A stretch of 64,000 nt of DNA, taken from positions 457,910 through 521,909 of the forward strand of contig NZ_KN322985.1 in NCBI RefSeq assembly GCF_000774145.1, written 5' to 3'. The notes under the pieces are model-generated. The model was not told where the DNA came from. It searched no databases and saw only the letters and a program-made list of their open reading frames with translations. Shown piece by piece: positions 45,536 to 53,974 of the stretch. Each line of letters begins with the position of its first letter. Position 1 is the first letter of the stretch. Made by a program: the position numbers and the translations under genes. The DNA comes from Pseudomonas mediterranea CFBP 5447. Lineage in GTDB: Bacteria > Pseudomonadota > Gammaproteobacteria > Pseudomonadales > Pseudomonadaceae.

Positions 45536-45698
45536 TTACTTTCTTTCAAACGCCAAAGAAAGTAAGCAAAGAACGCTGGCCCCACCACTCGGCACCTCGC
45601 CAAGGCGAGGTGTTCCCTCACTCCGGCATTGCTCCGTGGGCCCGCCGCGAAGGGCCATCCATGGCCCAGCGCGGCTATCCCGGCATCCATGCCGGGAT
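45536..45698. repeat. Cluster of four consecutive hairpins, probable dispersed repeat
   Basis: In order: TTACTTTCTTT/AAAGAAAGTAA (45536-45565, 11-bp stem), CCTCGCC/GGCGAGG (45595-45610), GGGCCAT/ATGGCCC (45652-45667), and ATCCCGGCAT/ATGCCGGGAT (45677-45698). None encodes a gene. Together with the flanking GGTTTCGCCCTGACGGCGA it resembles an intergenic element I believe recurs in pseudomonad genomes; the recurrence was not checked. Confidence 0.65.
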
Positions 45699-45745
45699 GC
45701 CCACTGCGCAATGCCTGCGTTCGGCCAGCGTGGTTAATGGGGCGT

Positions 45746-45793
45746 TCAAGATCAAGATCAAGATCAAGATCAAGATCAAGATCAAGATCAAGA
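45746..45793 (+). repeat. Hexanucleotide tandem repeat, eight units of TCAAGA
   Basis: Eight perfect copies in a row. One frame would read alternating Lys-Ile, but no gene with a start and ribosome site spans it, so it is a simple-sequence tract. Confidence 0.9.
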
Positions 45794-45884
45794 GCTAAAG
45801 CCAAAGCGCGGTGATCAACTGAGGTACTGGCATCGCGAGCAAGCTTTGCTCCTACAGCCCAGTTGGGGGATAAACCTCACTTGG

Positions 45885-46238
45885 CTAACGCGGGTCGACG
45901 ATATCCAACGCACGATTAGCCAGTAGCTCACTCAATTCAATCATCTGCGCCACGCCCAATGCGACATGCCGCCGCGAGCCTTCCAGATCAAACGCCAGGT
46001 CATTGACCATGGCATTGGCCGAGGCCAGGGTTTCGCTGAGATTCGCAAGCAGAGACTCGGTGTCGAGGGTATCGATGACGGTGAAAACTTGAGTTGAGTT
46101 TTTGGGCTTGGAATCAGGGTGGGTGCCGAGATGGAAATCGAGTGCCCGGTCTGCTGCCTCTTGGAGCTTGTCTGGATCTGGGTCGTTGTAGGGGAAGGTG
46201 GAACCGGGCGCAGGGGGATTAGGTGTTTCTTTAATCAT
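45885..46238 (-). CDS. DUF6124 family protein
   Basis: 117 residues, acidic, helical. Starts MIKETPNPP, has the PDPDKLQEAADRALDFHL segment and a C-terminal helical half (LANLSETLASANAMVNDLAFDLEG.RRHVALGVAQMIELSELLANRALD). This is the pattern of the pseudomonad DUF6124 family (related to DUF3077), usually present in several copies per genome with unknown function. ATG 46238 has an AGGAG site; the upstream in-frame start is rejected. A long palindrome lies in its presumed leader. Confidence 0.83.
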   Translation of the reverse strand: MIKETPNPPAPGSTFPYNDPDPDKLQEAADRALDFHLGTHPDSKPKNSTQVFTVIDTLDTESLLANLSETLASANAMVNDLAFDLEGSRRHVALGVAQMIELSELLANRALDIVDPR

Positions 46239-46289
46239 GATGGTGCTCCTAACGAAAATGAGAGCCGCCAGCATCACTTGCAGATGATA

Positions 46290-46370
46290 GGTGGCAGCTG
46301 TGTACGGGTCTGCAAGACCGAGTCGTTAGGCAACCTCGGCAGACCCGAAGGTCTCCCGCACACAGCCACC
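46290..46370 (-). promoter_or_regulatory. Nested palindrome in the presumed DUF6124 leader
   Basis: Outer arms GGTGG-CAG-CTGTGT / ACACAGCCACC, inner nine-base-pair stem CGGGTCTGC / GCAGACCCG (46305-46347), and an innermost CCGAG / CTCGG. It ends 52 bp before the gene start on the minus strand. Could be a structured 5' leader, a small RNA or an upstream terminator. Confidence 0.5.
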
Positions 46371-46564
46371 ATAAAACGATGGCATCAGAAAACGCCATGG
46401 ATTATAGGGGCGCGGCTAGGCACCTAACAAATTCGGCGGGCTTGCAGTCCCGGTCGCTGAATGGGCAGCGACATAAAAAGGCTAGTGGCACGGCTTCCGA
46501 GCGGCAACCTTAAAAGCTTGTCGGAAAAATCGACGCATCTGTCAGACCGTCCACGAACCCTCTG

Positions 46565-46726
46565 AGAGCGGGCTTGCCCGCGAAGGCGTCGGCACATTCA
46601 ACACGGTTGCGAGCTGACCCACCGCTATCGCGAGCAAGCTCGCTCCCACCGGGGATTGGAGGTAAACGCTGGGTTTGAGAACGCCCCAATCCACTGTGGG
46701 AGCGAGCCTGCTCGCGATAGCGGAGG
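46565..46726. repeat. REP cluster upstream of the OprD porin
   Basis: GCGGGCTTGCCCGCGAAGGCG, then TATCGCGAGCAAGCTCGCTCCCAC, then TGTGGGAGCGAGCCTGCTCGCGATAGCGG: three repeat units in the 797-bp gene-free region 46239-47035. The rest of that region holds the palindrome and PcaR boxes listed separately. Confidence 0.8.
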
Positions 46727-46813
46727 ACCAGGCACGGCTGTGTTGTCTGAGACGGGCGATAGCGCTCGCTCGAGGGTGTCCAAATTTGTGTGGGACCGAG
46801 GTGTGTTTTTGCC

Positions 46814-46845
46814 GTTCGATAATCGCCCAAAACCGATAATCGCCA
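46814..46845 (+). promoter_or_regulatory. Two PcaR-type boxes upstream of the OprD porin
   Basis: GTTCGATAATCGCCC at 46814-46828 matches the reported PcaR site GTTCGATAATCGCAC, as I recall it, in 14 of 15 positions. A second, weaker copy AACCGATAATCGCCA begins 17 bp later. They suggest that the porin is part of the PcaR regulon. Confidence 0.7.
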
Positions 46846-47035
46846 ATTGAAGCGATCCCGGCCTGCCCTTCACCATCCCTCGCACACAATAAGAACGACA
46901 GGTTCCTCGCCATGACCACACGCCCCGCCTCGCCCGGCTGATCCTCAGCCATTTACCCGTTGGTTCTACCGTCTCGTCTGCAACCCAGGTTTGCGGCAGC
47001 GGTTCTTCTCGTCCATGAAAAATAGAGACACGTCC

Positions 47036-48289
47036 ATGAAGTCCACACAGCATTTGTTCCCCAGCCTCATCGCCGTTGCCCTGGCCGGTTCCGCCCTGCC
47101 GGTCCTGGCCGCAGAGTCGGGGTTTGTCGAAGATGCGAAGGTCAATCTCAACCTGCGCAACTTCTACTTCAACCGCAACTTCACCAACCCGAACAACGCC
47201 CAGGGCAAGGCCGAGGAATGGACCCAGAGCTTCATCCTCGACGCCAAGTCCGGTTTCACCCAGGGCACGGTGGGGTTCGGCATGGACGTGCTGGGCCTGT
47301 ACTCGATCAAGCTCGATGGCGGCAAAGGCACCGCCGGCACCCAGTTACTGCCGGTCCACGATGACGGCCGTCCGGCCGATGACTTCGGTCGCCTCGGGGT
47401 GGCTCTCAAGGCCAAGGTGTCGAAGACTGAATTGAAGGTCGGCGAATGGATGCCGGTGTTGCCGATCCTGCGTTCCGACGACGGTCGTTCCCTGCCGCAA
47501 ACCTTCCGCGGCGGCCAAGTCACCTCCACCGAAATCAGCGGCCTGAGCCTCTACGGCGGCCAGTTCCGCGGCAACAGTCCGCGCAACGATGCGAGCATGG
47601 AAGACATGTTCATGAACGGCCGCCCGGCCTTCACCTCCGACCGTTTCAACTTCGGCGGCGGCGAATATGCCTTCAACGACAAACGCACCCAGGTCGGCGT
47701 CTGGTACGCGGAACTGAGCGACATCTACCAGCAGCAGTATTTCAACCTGACCCACAGCCAGCCCATCGGCGACTGGACCCTGGGCGCCAACCTCGGCTAT
47801 TTCATCGGCAAGGAAAACGGCAGCGCCCTGGCCGGCGACCTGGACAACAAGACCGCTTTCGCCATGCTCTCGGCCAAGTACGGGGGCAACACCTTCTACG
47901 TCGGCCTGCAGAAACTCAGCGGCGACGATGCCTGGATGCGCGTCAACGGCACCAGCGGCGGCACCCTGGCCAACGACAGCTACAACTCCAGCTACGACAA
48001 CGCCAGGGAAAAATCCTGGCAAGTGCGCCACGACTTCAACTTCGCCGCCGTCGGCGTGCTGGGCCTGACCCTGATGAACCGCTACATCAGCGGCGACAAC
48101 GTGCACACCGCCACGGTGGACGACGGTAAGGAATGGGGCCGTGAAAGCGAACTGGCGTACACCGTGCAGAGCGGTGCGTTGAAGAATCTCAACGTGAAAT
48201 GGCGCAACTCGACGTTGCGGAGGGATTTCAGCACCAATGAGTTCGATGAGAACCGGTTGATTGTCAGCTATCCAATGAGTTTGTTGTAA
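47036..48289 (+). CDS. OprD family outer-membrane porin, probable aromatic-acid channel
   Basis: 417 residues with signal peptide (MKSTQHLFPSLIAVALAGSALPVLA). The mature barrel starts SGFVEDAKVNLNLRNFYFNRNF, the OprD-family opening, and ends with an aromatic-poor strand VSYPMSLL. Alternating strands and the GEWMPVLPILRSDDGRSLPQTFRG segment fit the substrate-specific Occ/OprD channels. PcaR boxes upstream and the adjacent pcaC end of the pca cluster suggest uptake of protocatechuate, 4-hydroxybenzoate or similar acids (PcaP/OpdK-like). The substrate is inferred, not shown. Confidence 0.87.
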   Translation: MKSTQHLFPSLIAVALAGSALPVLAAESGFVEDAKVNLNLRNFYFNRNFTNPNNAQGKAEEWTQSFILDAKSGFTQGTVGFGMDVLGLYSIKLDGGKGTAGTQLLPVHDDGRPADDFGRLGVALKAKVSKTELKVGEWMPVLPILRSDDGRSLPQTFRGGQVTSTEISGLSLYGGQFRGNSPRNDASMEDMFMNGRPAFTSDRFNFGGGEYAFNDKRTQVGVWYAELSDIYQQQYFNLTHSQPIGDWTLGANLGYFIGKENGSALAGDLDNKTAFAMLSAKYGGNTFYVGLQKLSGDDAWMRVNGTSGGTLANDSYNSSYDNAREKSWQVRHDFNFAAVGVLGLTLMNRYISGDNVHTATVDDGKEWGRESELAYTVQSGALKNLNVKWRNSTLRRDFSTNEFDENRLIVSYPMSLL

Positions 48290-48329
48290 AGCGGCTGGGG
48301 TGGGTCAGTCGTTCAGATGGCGGCTGACC

Positions 48330-48432
48330 CACCGCTATCGCGAGCAGGCTCGCTCCCACAGGGGATTTGTGGTGTACGCAGAATCTGCATACTGCACTGA
48401 ACCACTGTGGGAGCGAGCCTGCTCGCGATGGC
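48330..48432. repeat. REP pair (inverted) between convergent genes
   Basis: CTATCGCGAGCAGGCTCGCTCCCAC and TGTGGGAGCGAGCCTGCTCGCGATGGCGG about 50 bp apart, between the porin and pcaC stops. Confidence 0.85.
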
Positions 48433-48476
48433 GGTGGCACATTCAACATCTTCAGCCCACCGGGATTACGATAAGC

Positions 48477-48869
48477 CTACTCTCTGGACTCGACGCCCAA
48501 CTCGTCCCACACCGACTCGGCCAGGTGGAACGTGGCGTTGGCGGCAGGAATGCCGCAGTAGATGGCGCTCTGCATGATCACTTCCTTGATCTCGCCACGG
48601 CTCACACCATTGTTGGCGGCGGCGCGCAGGTGCAGCTTGAGTTCTTCGTTGCGGTTCATGCCGATCAGCATGGCGAGGGTGATCAGGCTGCGGGTGTGGC
48701 GCGGCAGGCCCGGGCGGGTCCAGATGTCGCCCCAGGCGTGACGGGTGATCATCTCCTGAAATTCGCTGTTGAACTCGGTCAGGGCATTGAGGCTGCGATC
48801 AACGTGGGCATCGCCCAGCACTGCGCGGCGGACTTGCATGCCTTCGTCGTAACGTTGTTTCTCGTCCAC
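48477..48869 (-). CDS. pcaC: 4-carboxymuconolactone decarboxylase
   Basis: Converts 4-carboxymuconolactone to beta-ketoadipate enol-lactone. 130 residues of the CMD/AhpD-like family: DEKQRYDEGMQVRRAVLGD at the start, then TRHAWGDIWTRPGL and the C-terminal HLRAAANNGVSRGEIKEV. The start is GTG at 48869 (AGGAGCTTTCTGTG), which gives the family length; upstream frame residues overlap pcaD and are rejected. Ten bases after pcaD, last gene of the operon. Confidence 0.95.
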   Translation of the reverse strand: MDEKQRYDEGMQVRRAVLGDAHVDRSLNALTEFNSEFQEMITRHAWGDIWTRPGLPRHTRSLITLAMLIGMNRNEELKLHLRAAANNGVSRGEIKEVIMQSAIYCGIPAANATFHLAESVWDELGVESRE

Positions 48870-48879
48870 AGAAAGCTCC

Positions 48880-49680
48880 TCAGGCGCGGCTGGAATCAAG
48901 CAGGAAATCCAGCACCTGCTCGCTGAACGCAGCGCCGGCCTGGACGTTGGACAGGTGCGCGGCGTGGAACTCGGCGTACTGCGCCCCACTGACCCGCTCC
49001 TGGATAAAGTGCCCGCCCGACGGCGGCGTCACAGCATCTTCGGTACCGGCCACCACCAGCAGCGGCACGCGGATCGATGTCAATTGATCGCGGAAATCGG
49101 CATCGCGCACGGCAGCGCAGTTGGCTGCATAGCCCTGGGGCGAGGTGGCGGCGAGCATGTCGGTGATTTTCCTCGCCGTGTCCGGGTTGGCCTGGGCGAA
49201 GTCCGGGGTGAACCAGCGGGCAATCGAAGCATCCCGCAGCGCCACCATGGCCGCCTTGCCGTCACGCAGCACGGTTTCGATGCGCGGGTTCCACATCGAC
49301 GGATCACCGATCTTGGCCGCAGTGTTGCACACCACCAACTTGTGCAGTCGCTCGCCGGCATTGATGCCCAGCCATTGGCCGATCAGACCACCCATGGACA
49401 ACCCGCAGAAGTGCACCTTGTCGATGTCCAGCGCGTCGAGCATCGCCAGCACATCGCGGCCCAATTGCTCGATGCTGTAGGGGCCTTCGGTGACCAGCGA
49501 CTGGCCGTGACCACGGGTGTCGAAACGCAGCACGCGAAAGTGCTCGCTGAACGCCGCGATCTGCTCGTCCCACATGTGCAGGTCGGTGCCCAGGGAGTTG
49601 GACAACACCAGCACCGGCGCGTCTGGCCGGCCGTCAAAGCAATAGTTCAGTTCGCCGTCGGCGAGTTTGACGAATCCCAC
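48880..49680 (-). CDS. pcaD: 3-oxoadipate enol-lactonase
   Basis: Hydrolyses beta-ketoadipate enol-lactone to beta-ketoadipate. 266-residue alpha/beta hydrolase with nucleophile Ser95 in GLSMGGLIG, oxyanion region SNSLGTDLHMWD, acid residue in VAGTEDAVTP and His in AAHLSNVQ. Located between pcaB (12-bp gap) and pcaC. Confidence 0.96.
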   Translation of the reverse strand: MGFVKLADGELNYCFDGRPDAPVLVLSNSLGTDLHMWDEQIAAFSEHFRVLRFDTRGHGQSLVTEGPYSIEQLGRDVLAMLDALDIDKVHFCGLSMGGLIGQWLGINAGERLHKLVVCNTAAKIGDPSMWNPRIETVLRDGKAAMVALRDASIARWFTPDFAQANPDTARKITDMLAATSPQGYAANCAAVRDADFRDQLTSIRVPLLVVAGTEDAVTPPSGGHFIQERVSGAQYAEFHAAHLSNVQAGAAFSEQVLDFLLDSSRA

Positions 49681-49692
49681 AACAATCTCCTT

Positions 49693-51057
49693 TCAGGCCT
49701 TCAAAGCCAGGTGTTCGGCCACCGCCCGGGCGACCCAGGTCTGGGCCTGGCCGAGGTAATGGGCGGGGTTGAGCAAATGATCGAGTTCGGCAGCGGACAG
49801 GTGCGCGCAAACCTGGGATTCGTCTCCCAGCACGTCGCGCAGGTGACGTTGTTCGGCCACGGCACGCTTGCAGCACTGCTCCAGCAGATGGTGCGCGGTG
49901 TCCCGTCCGACACGCTGGGCCAGGACGATGCTCACCGCTTCGGCCAGCACCAGGCCCTGGGTCAGTTCGAGGTTGCGGGCCATGCGCGCCGCATCCACCT
50001 CCAGCCCATCGGCCAGCAGCCGCGCCTGTTGCAGGGCGCCGGACACCAGGCAGCAGATTTCCGGCAGGGTTTCCCATTCGGCATGCCAGAGGCCCAGGCT
50101 GCGCTCATGCTCCTGGGGCATCGCACTGAACAACGTCGACAACAAGCCAGGCACCCGTGTCGCCGCGCCGATCAGTACCGCCGCGCCCACCGGGTTGCGC
50201 TTGTGGGGCATGGTCGACGAACCGCCCTTGCCCGGTGCCGACGGCTCGAACGCTTCGCCGGCCTCGGTCTGCATCAACAGGCTGACGTCGCGGCCGAGCT
50301 TGCCCAGGCTGCCGGCAATCAGGCCCAGCACCGAGCCGAACTCCACCAGTCGGTCGCGCTGGGTGTGCCAGGGCTGTTCCGGCAGCCCCAGTTGCAGCTC
50401 GGCCGCCAGGGCTTCAGCGACAGGCAGTGCCTGTTCGCCCAATGCGGCAAGCGTTCCGGAGGCGCCGCCGAATTGCAGCACCAACAAGCGTGGCTTGAGC
50501 TCCGACAGACGCTGGCGGCTGCGGGTGATCGCTCCCAGCCATCCGGCGATTTTCATGCCCAGGGTCACCGGTGTCGCATGTTGCAACCAGGTGCGCCCGG
50601 CCAACGGCGTAGCGGCGTAGTGCTCGGCTTGGCGGGCCAGGATGGCGGCCAGTTGCGCCAGCTCGCCTTCGATCAGTTCCAGTGCCTGGCGCAGTTGCAG
50701 GACCAGGCCGCTGTCCATCACGTCCTGGCTGGTGGCGCCCAGGTGCACGTAACGCTCAGCCTCGGGATCCACGCTGGCAATACGTTTGCCCAGTGCCTTG
50801 ACCAGCGGAATCGCCGAATTGCCGGCACTGGCAATCGCTTCGCCCAATGCCGAAAAATCGTACAACCGGGCATGACAGGCAGCCTCGATGGGCGCCACCG
50901 CGTCCTGGGGGATCAGACCTACCCGCGCCTCGGCCCGGGCCAGTGCCGCCTCGACGTCGAGCATGGCTTGCACCCGGCCGGCATCGCAGAACACCTCGCG
51001 CATGTCGCCGGCGGTGAAGTAGGCATCGAACAGCTGATTGCCCGGTCGTTCGTTCAT
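49693..51057 (-). CDS. pcaB: 3-carboxy-cis,cis-muconate cycloisomerase
   Basis: Cyclises 3-carboxy-cis,cis-muconate to 4-carboxymuconolactone. 454 residues of the fumarase/aspartase superfamily with the signature GGSSTMPHKRNP (near residue 280) and an earlier GATSQDVMDSG segment. Sixteen bases after pcaT stop, in one operon with it. Confidence 0.96.
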   Translation of the reverse strand: MNERPGNQLFDAYFTAGDMREVFCDAGRVQAMLDVEAALARAEARVGLIPQDAVAPIEAACHARLYDFSALGEAIASAGNSAIPLVKALGKRIASVDPEAERYVHLGATSQDVMDSGLVLQLRQALELIEGELAQLAAILARQAEHYAATPLAGRTWLQHATPVTLGMKIAGWLGAITRSRQRLSELKPRLLVLQFGGASGTLAALGEQALPVAEALAAELQLGLPEQPWHTQRDRLVEFGSVLGLIAGSLGKLGRDVSLLMQTEAGEAFEPSAPGKGGSSTMPHKRNPVGAAVLIGAATRVPGLLSTLFSAMPQEHERSLGLWHAEWETLPEICCLVSGALQQARLLADGLEVDAARMARNLELTQGLVLAEAVSIVLAQRVGRDTAHHLLEQCCKRAVAEQRHLRDVLGDESQVCAHLSAAELDHLLNPAHYLGQAQTWVARAVAEHLALKA

Positions 51058-51073
51058 AAACAGTCCTAGGGTG

Positions 51074-52369
51074 TCAAAGGTCGTGATGCAAATACGTCGG
51101 TTGCTTCGGCAGGCGCAGGCTGAACAGGAACGCCACCACCATCATGACCGTGACGTACCAGTAGAAGGCATTTTCCATGCCCTGGGCTTTCAGGCTCAAG
51201 GCAACGTACTCCGCCGAACCGCCAAAAATCGCATTCGCCACCGCGTAGGCCAACCCTACCCCGAGGGCCCGCACTTCGGGTGGAAACATTTCGGCTTTTA
51301 CCAGGCCGCTGATGGAGGTGTAGAAGCTGACGATTGCCAGGGCCAGGGTAATCAGGACGAACGCCAGGAACGGACTGCTGATGCTTTTGAGGGTCAGCAG
51401 GATCGGCACCGTGCACAAGGCACCCAACGCGCCGAACCAGAGCATGGAGTTACGCCGGCCGATCTTGTCCGCCAGCATGCCGAACAGCGGTTGCATGCAC
51501 ATGTAGAGAAACAGTGCGCCGGTCATGATGTAACTGGCGGTCTTGGCATGCAGACCCGCCGTGTTCACCAGGTATTTCTGCATGTAGGTGGTGAACGTAT
51601 AGAAAATCAGCGAACCGCCGGCGGTGTATCCCAGCACGGTGATGAACGCGGCCTTGTGGTCGCGAAACAGCGCGGCGATGCTGCCGGCGTCCTTGTTCTC
51701 GCGCATTTCCTTGCTGCTGGTTTCCTTCAGGGAGCGGCGCAGGAACAGGGAAATCAAGGCCGCCACGGCGCCGACCACGAAGGGGATCCGCCAGCCATAG
51801 GCCCGCAGTTCGTCCTCGTTCAGGAACTGTTGCAGGATCACCACCAGCGACACGGCCAGCAGCTGCCCGCCGATCAGCGTCACGTACTGGAACGACGCGA
51901 AGAAGCCGCGCTGGCCCTTGAGGGCGACTTCGCTCATGTAGGTGGCGGTGGTGCCGTACTCACCGCCCACCGACAAACCCTGGAGCAAGCGGGCGAACAA
52001 CAGCAACACCGGCGCCCAGACGCCAATGTCCTTGTAGGTGGGCAGGCAGGCGATGAGCAACGAGCCGAAGCACATCATCAGCACCGAAATCATCATCGAA
52101 TTCTTGCGTCCGTGGCGGTCTGCCACCCGGCCGAAAATCCAGCCGCCAATCGGCCGCATCAGGAACCCGGCGGCGAAGACCCCGGCGGTGTTGACCAGTT
52201 GCACCGTGGGGTTGTCGGACGGGAAGAACGCCGGCGCGAAATAGATCGCGCAGAAGGCGTAGACGTAGAAGTCGAACCATTCGACCAGGTTGCCGGAGGA
52301 GGCGCCGACGATGGCGAAGATGCGCTTGCTGCGTTCTTCGCCGGTGTAGTGGCTGGTTAAGGTGGTCAT
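51074..52369 (-). CDS. pcaT: Beta-ketoadipate transporter, MFS
   Basis: 431 residues of the metabolite:H+ symporter family (ShiA/KgtP/PcaT): [19 protein letters not shown] at the first helix, [13 protein letters not shown] as loop motif, and [20 protein letters not shown]. Imports beta-ketoadipate or related dicarboxylates. By position between pcaHG and pcaB it matches PcaT; another dicarboxylate substrate is possible. Confidence 0.9.
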   Translation of the reverse strand: MTTLTSHYTGEERSKRIFAIVGASSGNLVEWFDFYVYAFCAIYFAPAFFPSDNPTVQLVNTAGVFAAGFLMRPIGGWIFGRVADRHGRKNSMMISVLMMCFGSLLIACLPTYKDIGVWAPVLLLFARLLQGLSVGGEYGTTATYMSEVALKGQRGFFASFQYVTLIGGQLLAVSLVVILQQFLNEDELRAYGWRIPFVVGAVAALISLFLRRSLKETSSKEMRENKDAGSIAALFRDHKAAFITVLGYTAGGSLIFYTFTTYMQKYLVNTAGLHAKTASYIMTGALFLYMCMQPLFGMLADKIGRRNSMLWFGALGALCTVPILLTLKSISSPFLAFVLITLALAIVSFYTSISGLVKAEMFPPEVRALGVGLAYAVANAIFGGSAEYVALSLKAQGMENAFYWYVTVMMVVAFLFSLRLPKQPTYLHHDL

Positions 52370-52456
52370 GGGTTATTCACTCTTGGGGAATCGACAAAGT
52401 CTAGACACACTTCGTAACAGTCCCGTTCCACAGACAGGCGCTGCCTGTACTGACGT

Positions 52457-52626
52457 CATCGCGAGCAGGCTCGCTCCCACAGGGTTCGTATTCTTCCTTT
52501 GGTCCTGCCGCTTGCTGTGGCGAGGGAGCTTGCTCCCGCTGGCTTGCGCAGCAAGCCCAGGATGACCCCGCTGCCAGGTTTGCGACTGCTACGCAGGGCT
52601 CGCCCTCGTTCGTCCCTCGCCACAGT
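52457..52626. repeat. Repeat cluster between pcaG and pcaT
   Basis: One REP (ATCGCGAGCAGGCTCGCTCCCAC, 52457-52480) and then an inverted pair of the GTGGCGAGGGAGCTTGCTCCC class (52515-52626). They separate the pcaHG end from pcaT and may end or weaken the upstream transcript. No PcaR box seen in this gap. Confidence 0.8.
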
Positions 52627-52664
52627 GATTTAGATAGCTTGAGGTATCTGGCCACAGGGGCTCT

Positions 52665-53231
52665 TCAATAATCGAAGAACACCGTCTCGGCATCCGTCCC
52701 CTGCAGAATCACATTCCACTGGTACACGCCCGACGCATCGGGTTTGCTCACAATGGTGGCGCGGCGTTCTTCGGGGACGCAGGCCAGCAGCGGGTCGGCT
52801 TCGTTGGCCTGCTCGCCGTCGAAGTAGATACGCGTCAGCAGGTGCTTGACCAAGCCACGGGCGAAGACCAGTACTACCAGGTGCGGTGCCTGGGTTGTGC
52901 CGCCCAGGCCCGGCACGGTGCCCGGCTTGATGGTGGTGAACCGGAAGCGCCCCTCGGCGTCCACCGGCACCCGGCCGAACCCTTCGAAATTCGGGTCCAG
53001 GGGTTTGTCCTGATCGTCATCGGGGTGGGCGTATTTGCCGGCGGCGTTGGCCTGCCAGACCTCCAGCATCGCATCGTTGACGAACTCGCCGTTGCCGTCG
53101 ATCACCTGCCCGGTGATCGCCACACGCTGGCCGAGGGTTTCGGCGACGGTCATGTCTTCGCGGTTCAGCCAGGTCAGGCCGATGTGATAGTAAGGGCCAA
53201 CGGTATGGGACGTGGTGGCGGTAAGCGTCAT
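52665..53231 (-). CDS. pcaG: Protocatechuate 3,4-dioxygenase alpha subunit
   Basis: 188 residues, subunit of the intradiol ring-cleaving enzyme. Core LEVWQANAAGKYAHPDDD and TIKPGTVPG mirror PcaH but lack the iron-ligating His pair, as expected for the alpha subunit. One base separates it from pcaH, so the pair is cotranslated. Confidence 0.96.
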   Translation of the reverse strand: MTLTATTSHTVGPYYHIGLTWLNREDMTVAETLGQRVAITGQVIDGNGEFVNDAMLEVWQANAAGKYAHPDDDQDKPLDPNFEGFGRVPVDAEGRFRFTTIKPGTVPGLGGTTQAPHLVVLVFARGLVKHLLTRIYFDGEQANEADPLLACVPEERRATIVSKPDASGVYQWNVILQGTDAETVFFDY

Positions 53232-53232
53232 C

Positions 53233-53937
53233 TTATTTCTCCATCGGCGTGGCGTCGCGGCCGCGCAAGACGATGTCCCAGCGATAACCGAGGGCGTAGT
53301 GAGGGATGGTTTTTTCCAGGTCGAAGCTGGCGATCAGGCGCTCCTTGGCGCTGGTGTCCGGCACGCAGTTGTAGATCGGATCGTAGGCCAGCAGCGGGTC
53401 GCCGGGGAAATACATCTGCGTCACCAGGCGCGTCAGGATGCTCGGTCCGAACAACGAGAAATGGATATGCGCCGGGCGCCAGGCATTGTGGTGGTTGCCC
53501 CAGGGGTAGGCACCGGGCTTGATGGTCTGGAACTGGTACCAGCCGTCGGCATCGGTGATGGCGCGACCGGTGCCGGTGAAATTCGGGTCCAGCGGCGCAT
53601 CGTGTTTGTCGCGGTCATGGTTGTAGCGACCGGCGGCGTTGGCCTGCCAGATCTCAACCAGGATGCCCGGCACGGGATGGCCGTTCTCATCCAGCACACG
53701 CCCGTGAATAATGATCCGCTCCCCCAGGGGTTCGCCGGCATGCTGGGCGGTCAGGTCGTTGTCGTTCTCCTGCACACGGTCGGCGCCGATGGTCGGGCCG
53801 GTGATTTCCGACAGCGAGTGAGGCAGATGCACCAACGGTTTGGACGGCGAGCGCAGGTTGGTGGACTGATATGGCGGGTGCAGGTACTCCGGCTGGGTGC
53901 CCGCTTGGGGGCGACGGTAACCAGGCTTGTCAGTCAT
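53233..53937 (-). CDS. pcaH: Protocatechuate 3,4-dioxygenase beta subunit
   Basis: Cleaves protocatechuate between its hydroxyls with O2 to give 3-carboxy-cis,cis-muconate. 234 residues. The Fe(III) ligands are visible as Tyr105, Tyr144, His157 and His159 (in AAGRYNHD, PGAYPWGNHH and RPAHIHFS), equivalent to the known set with a three-residue offset. Begins 37 bp after the pcaF stop, so it is probably cotranscribed with pcaIJF instead of having its own PcaQ promoter. Confidence 0.97.
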   Translation of the reverse strand: MTDKPGYRRPQAGTQPEYLHPPYQSTNLRSPSKPLVHLPHSLSEITGPTIGADRVQENDNDLTAQHAGEPLGERIIIHGRVLDENGHPVPGILVEIWQANAAGRYNHDRDKHDAPLDPNFTGTGRAITDADGWYQFQTIKPGAYPWGNHHNAWRPAHIHFSLFGPSILTRLVTQMYFPGDPLLAYDPIYNCVPDTSAKERLIASFDLEKTIPHYALGYRWDIVLRGRDATPMEK

Positions 53938-53974
53938 GAAGCATTCCTCGGTTTCTTATGAGTAGTACGGCGCG

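Noticed and set aside
45746..45793. Tandem repeat as a CRISPR array
   Set aside because: Uninterrupted 6-bp units with no spacers and no cas genes.
43921..45804. 627-codon minus-strand frame opposite ttgC
   Set aside because: Its start lies in the TCAAGA repeat, giving Leu-Asp repeats; the rest mirrors ttgC.
48955..51069. 704-codon plus-strand frame opposite pcaB/pcaD
   Set aside because: His/Gln/Arg-rich low-information sequence across two real antisense genes; no ribosome site or domain.
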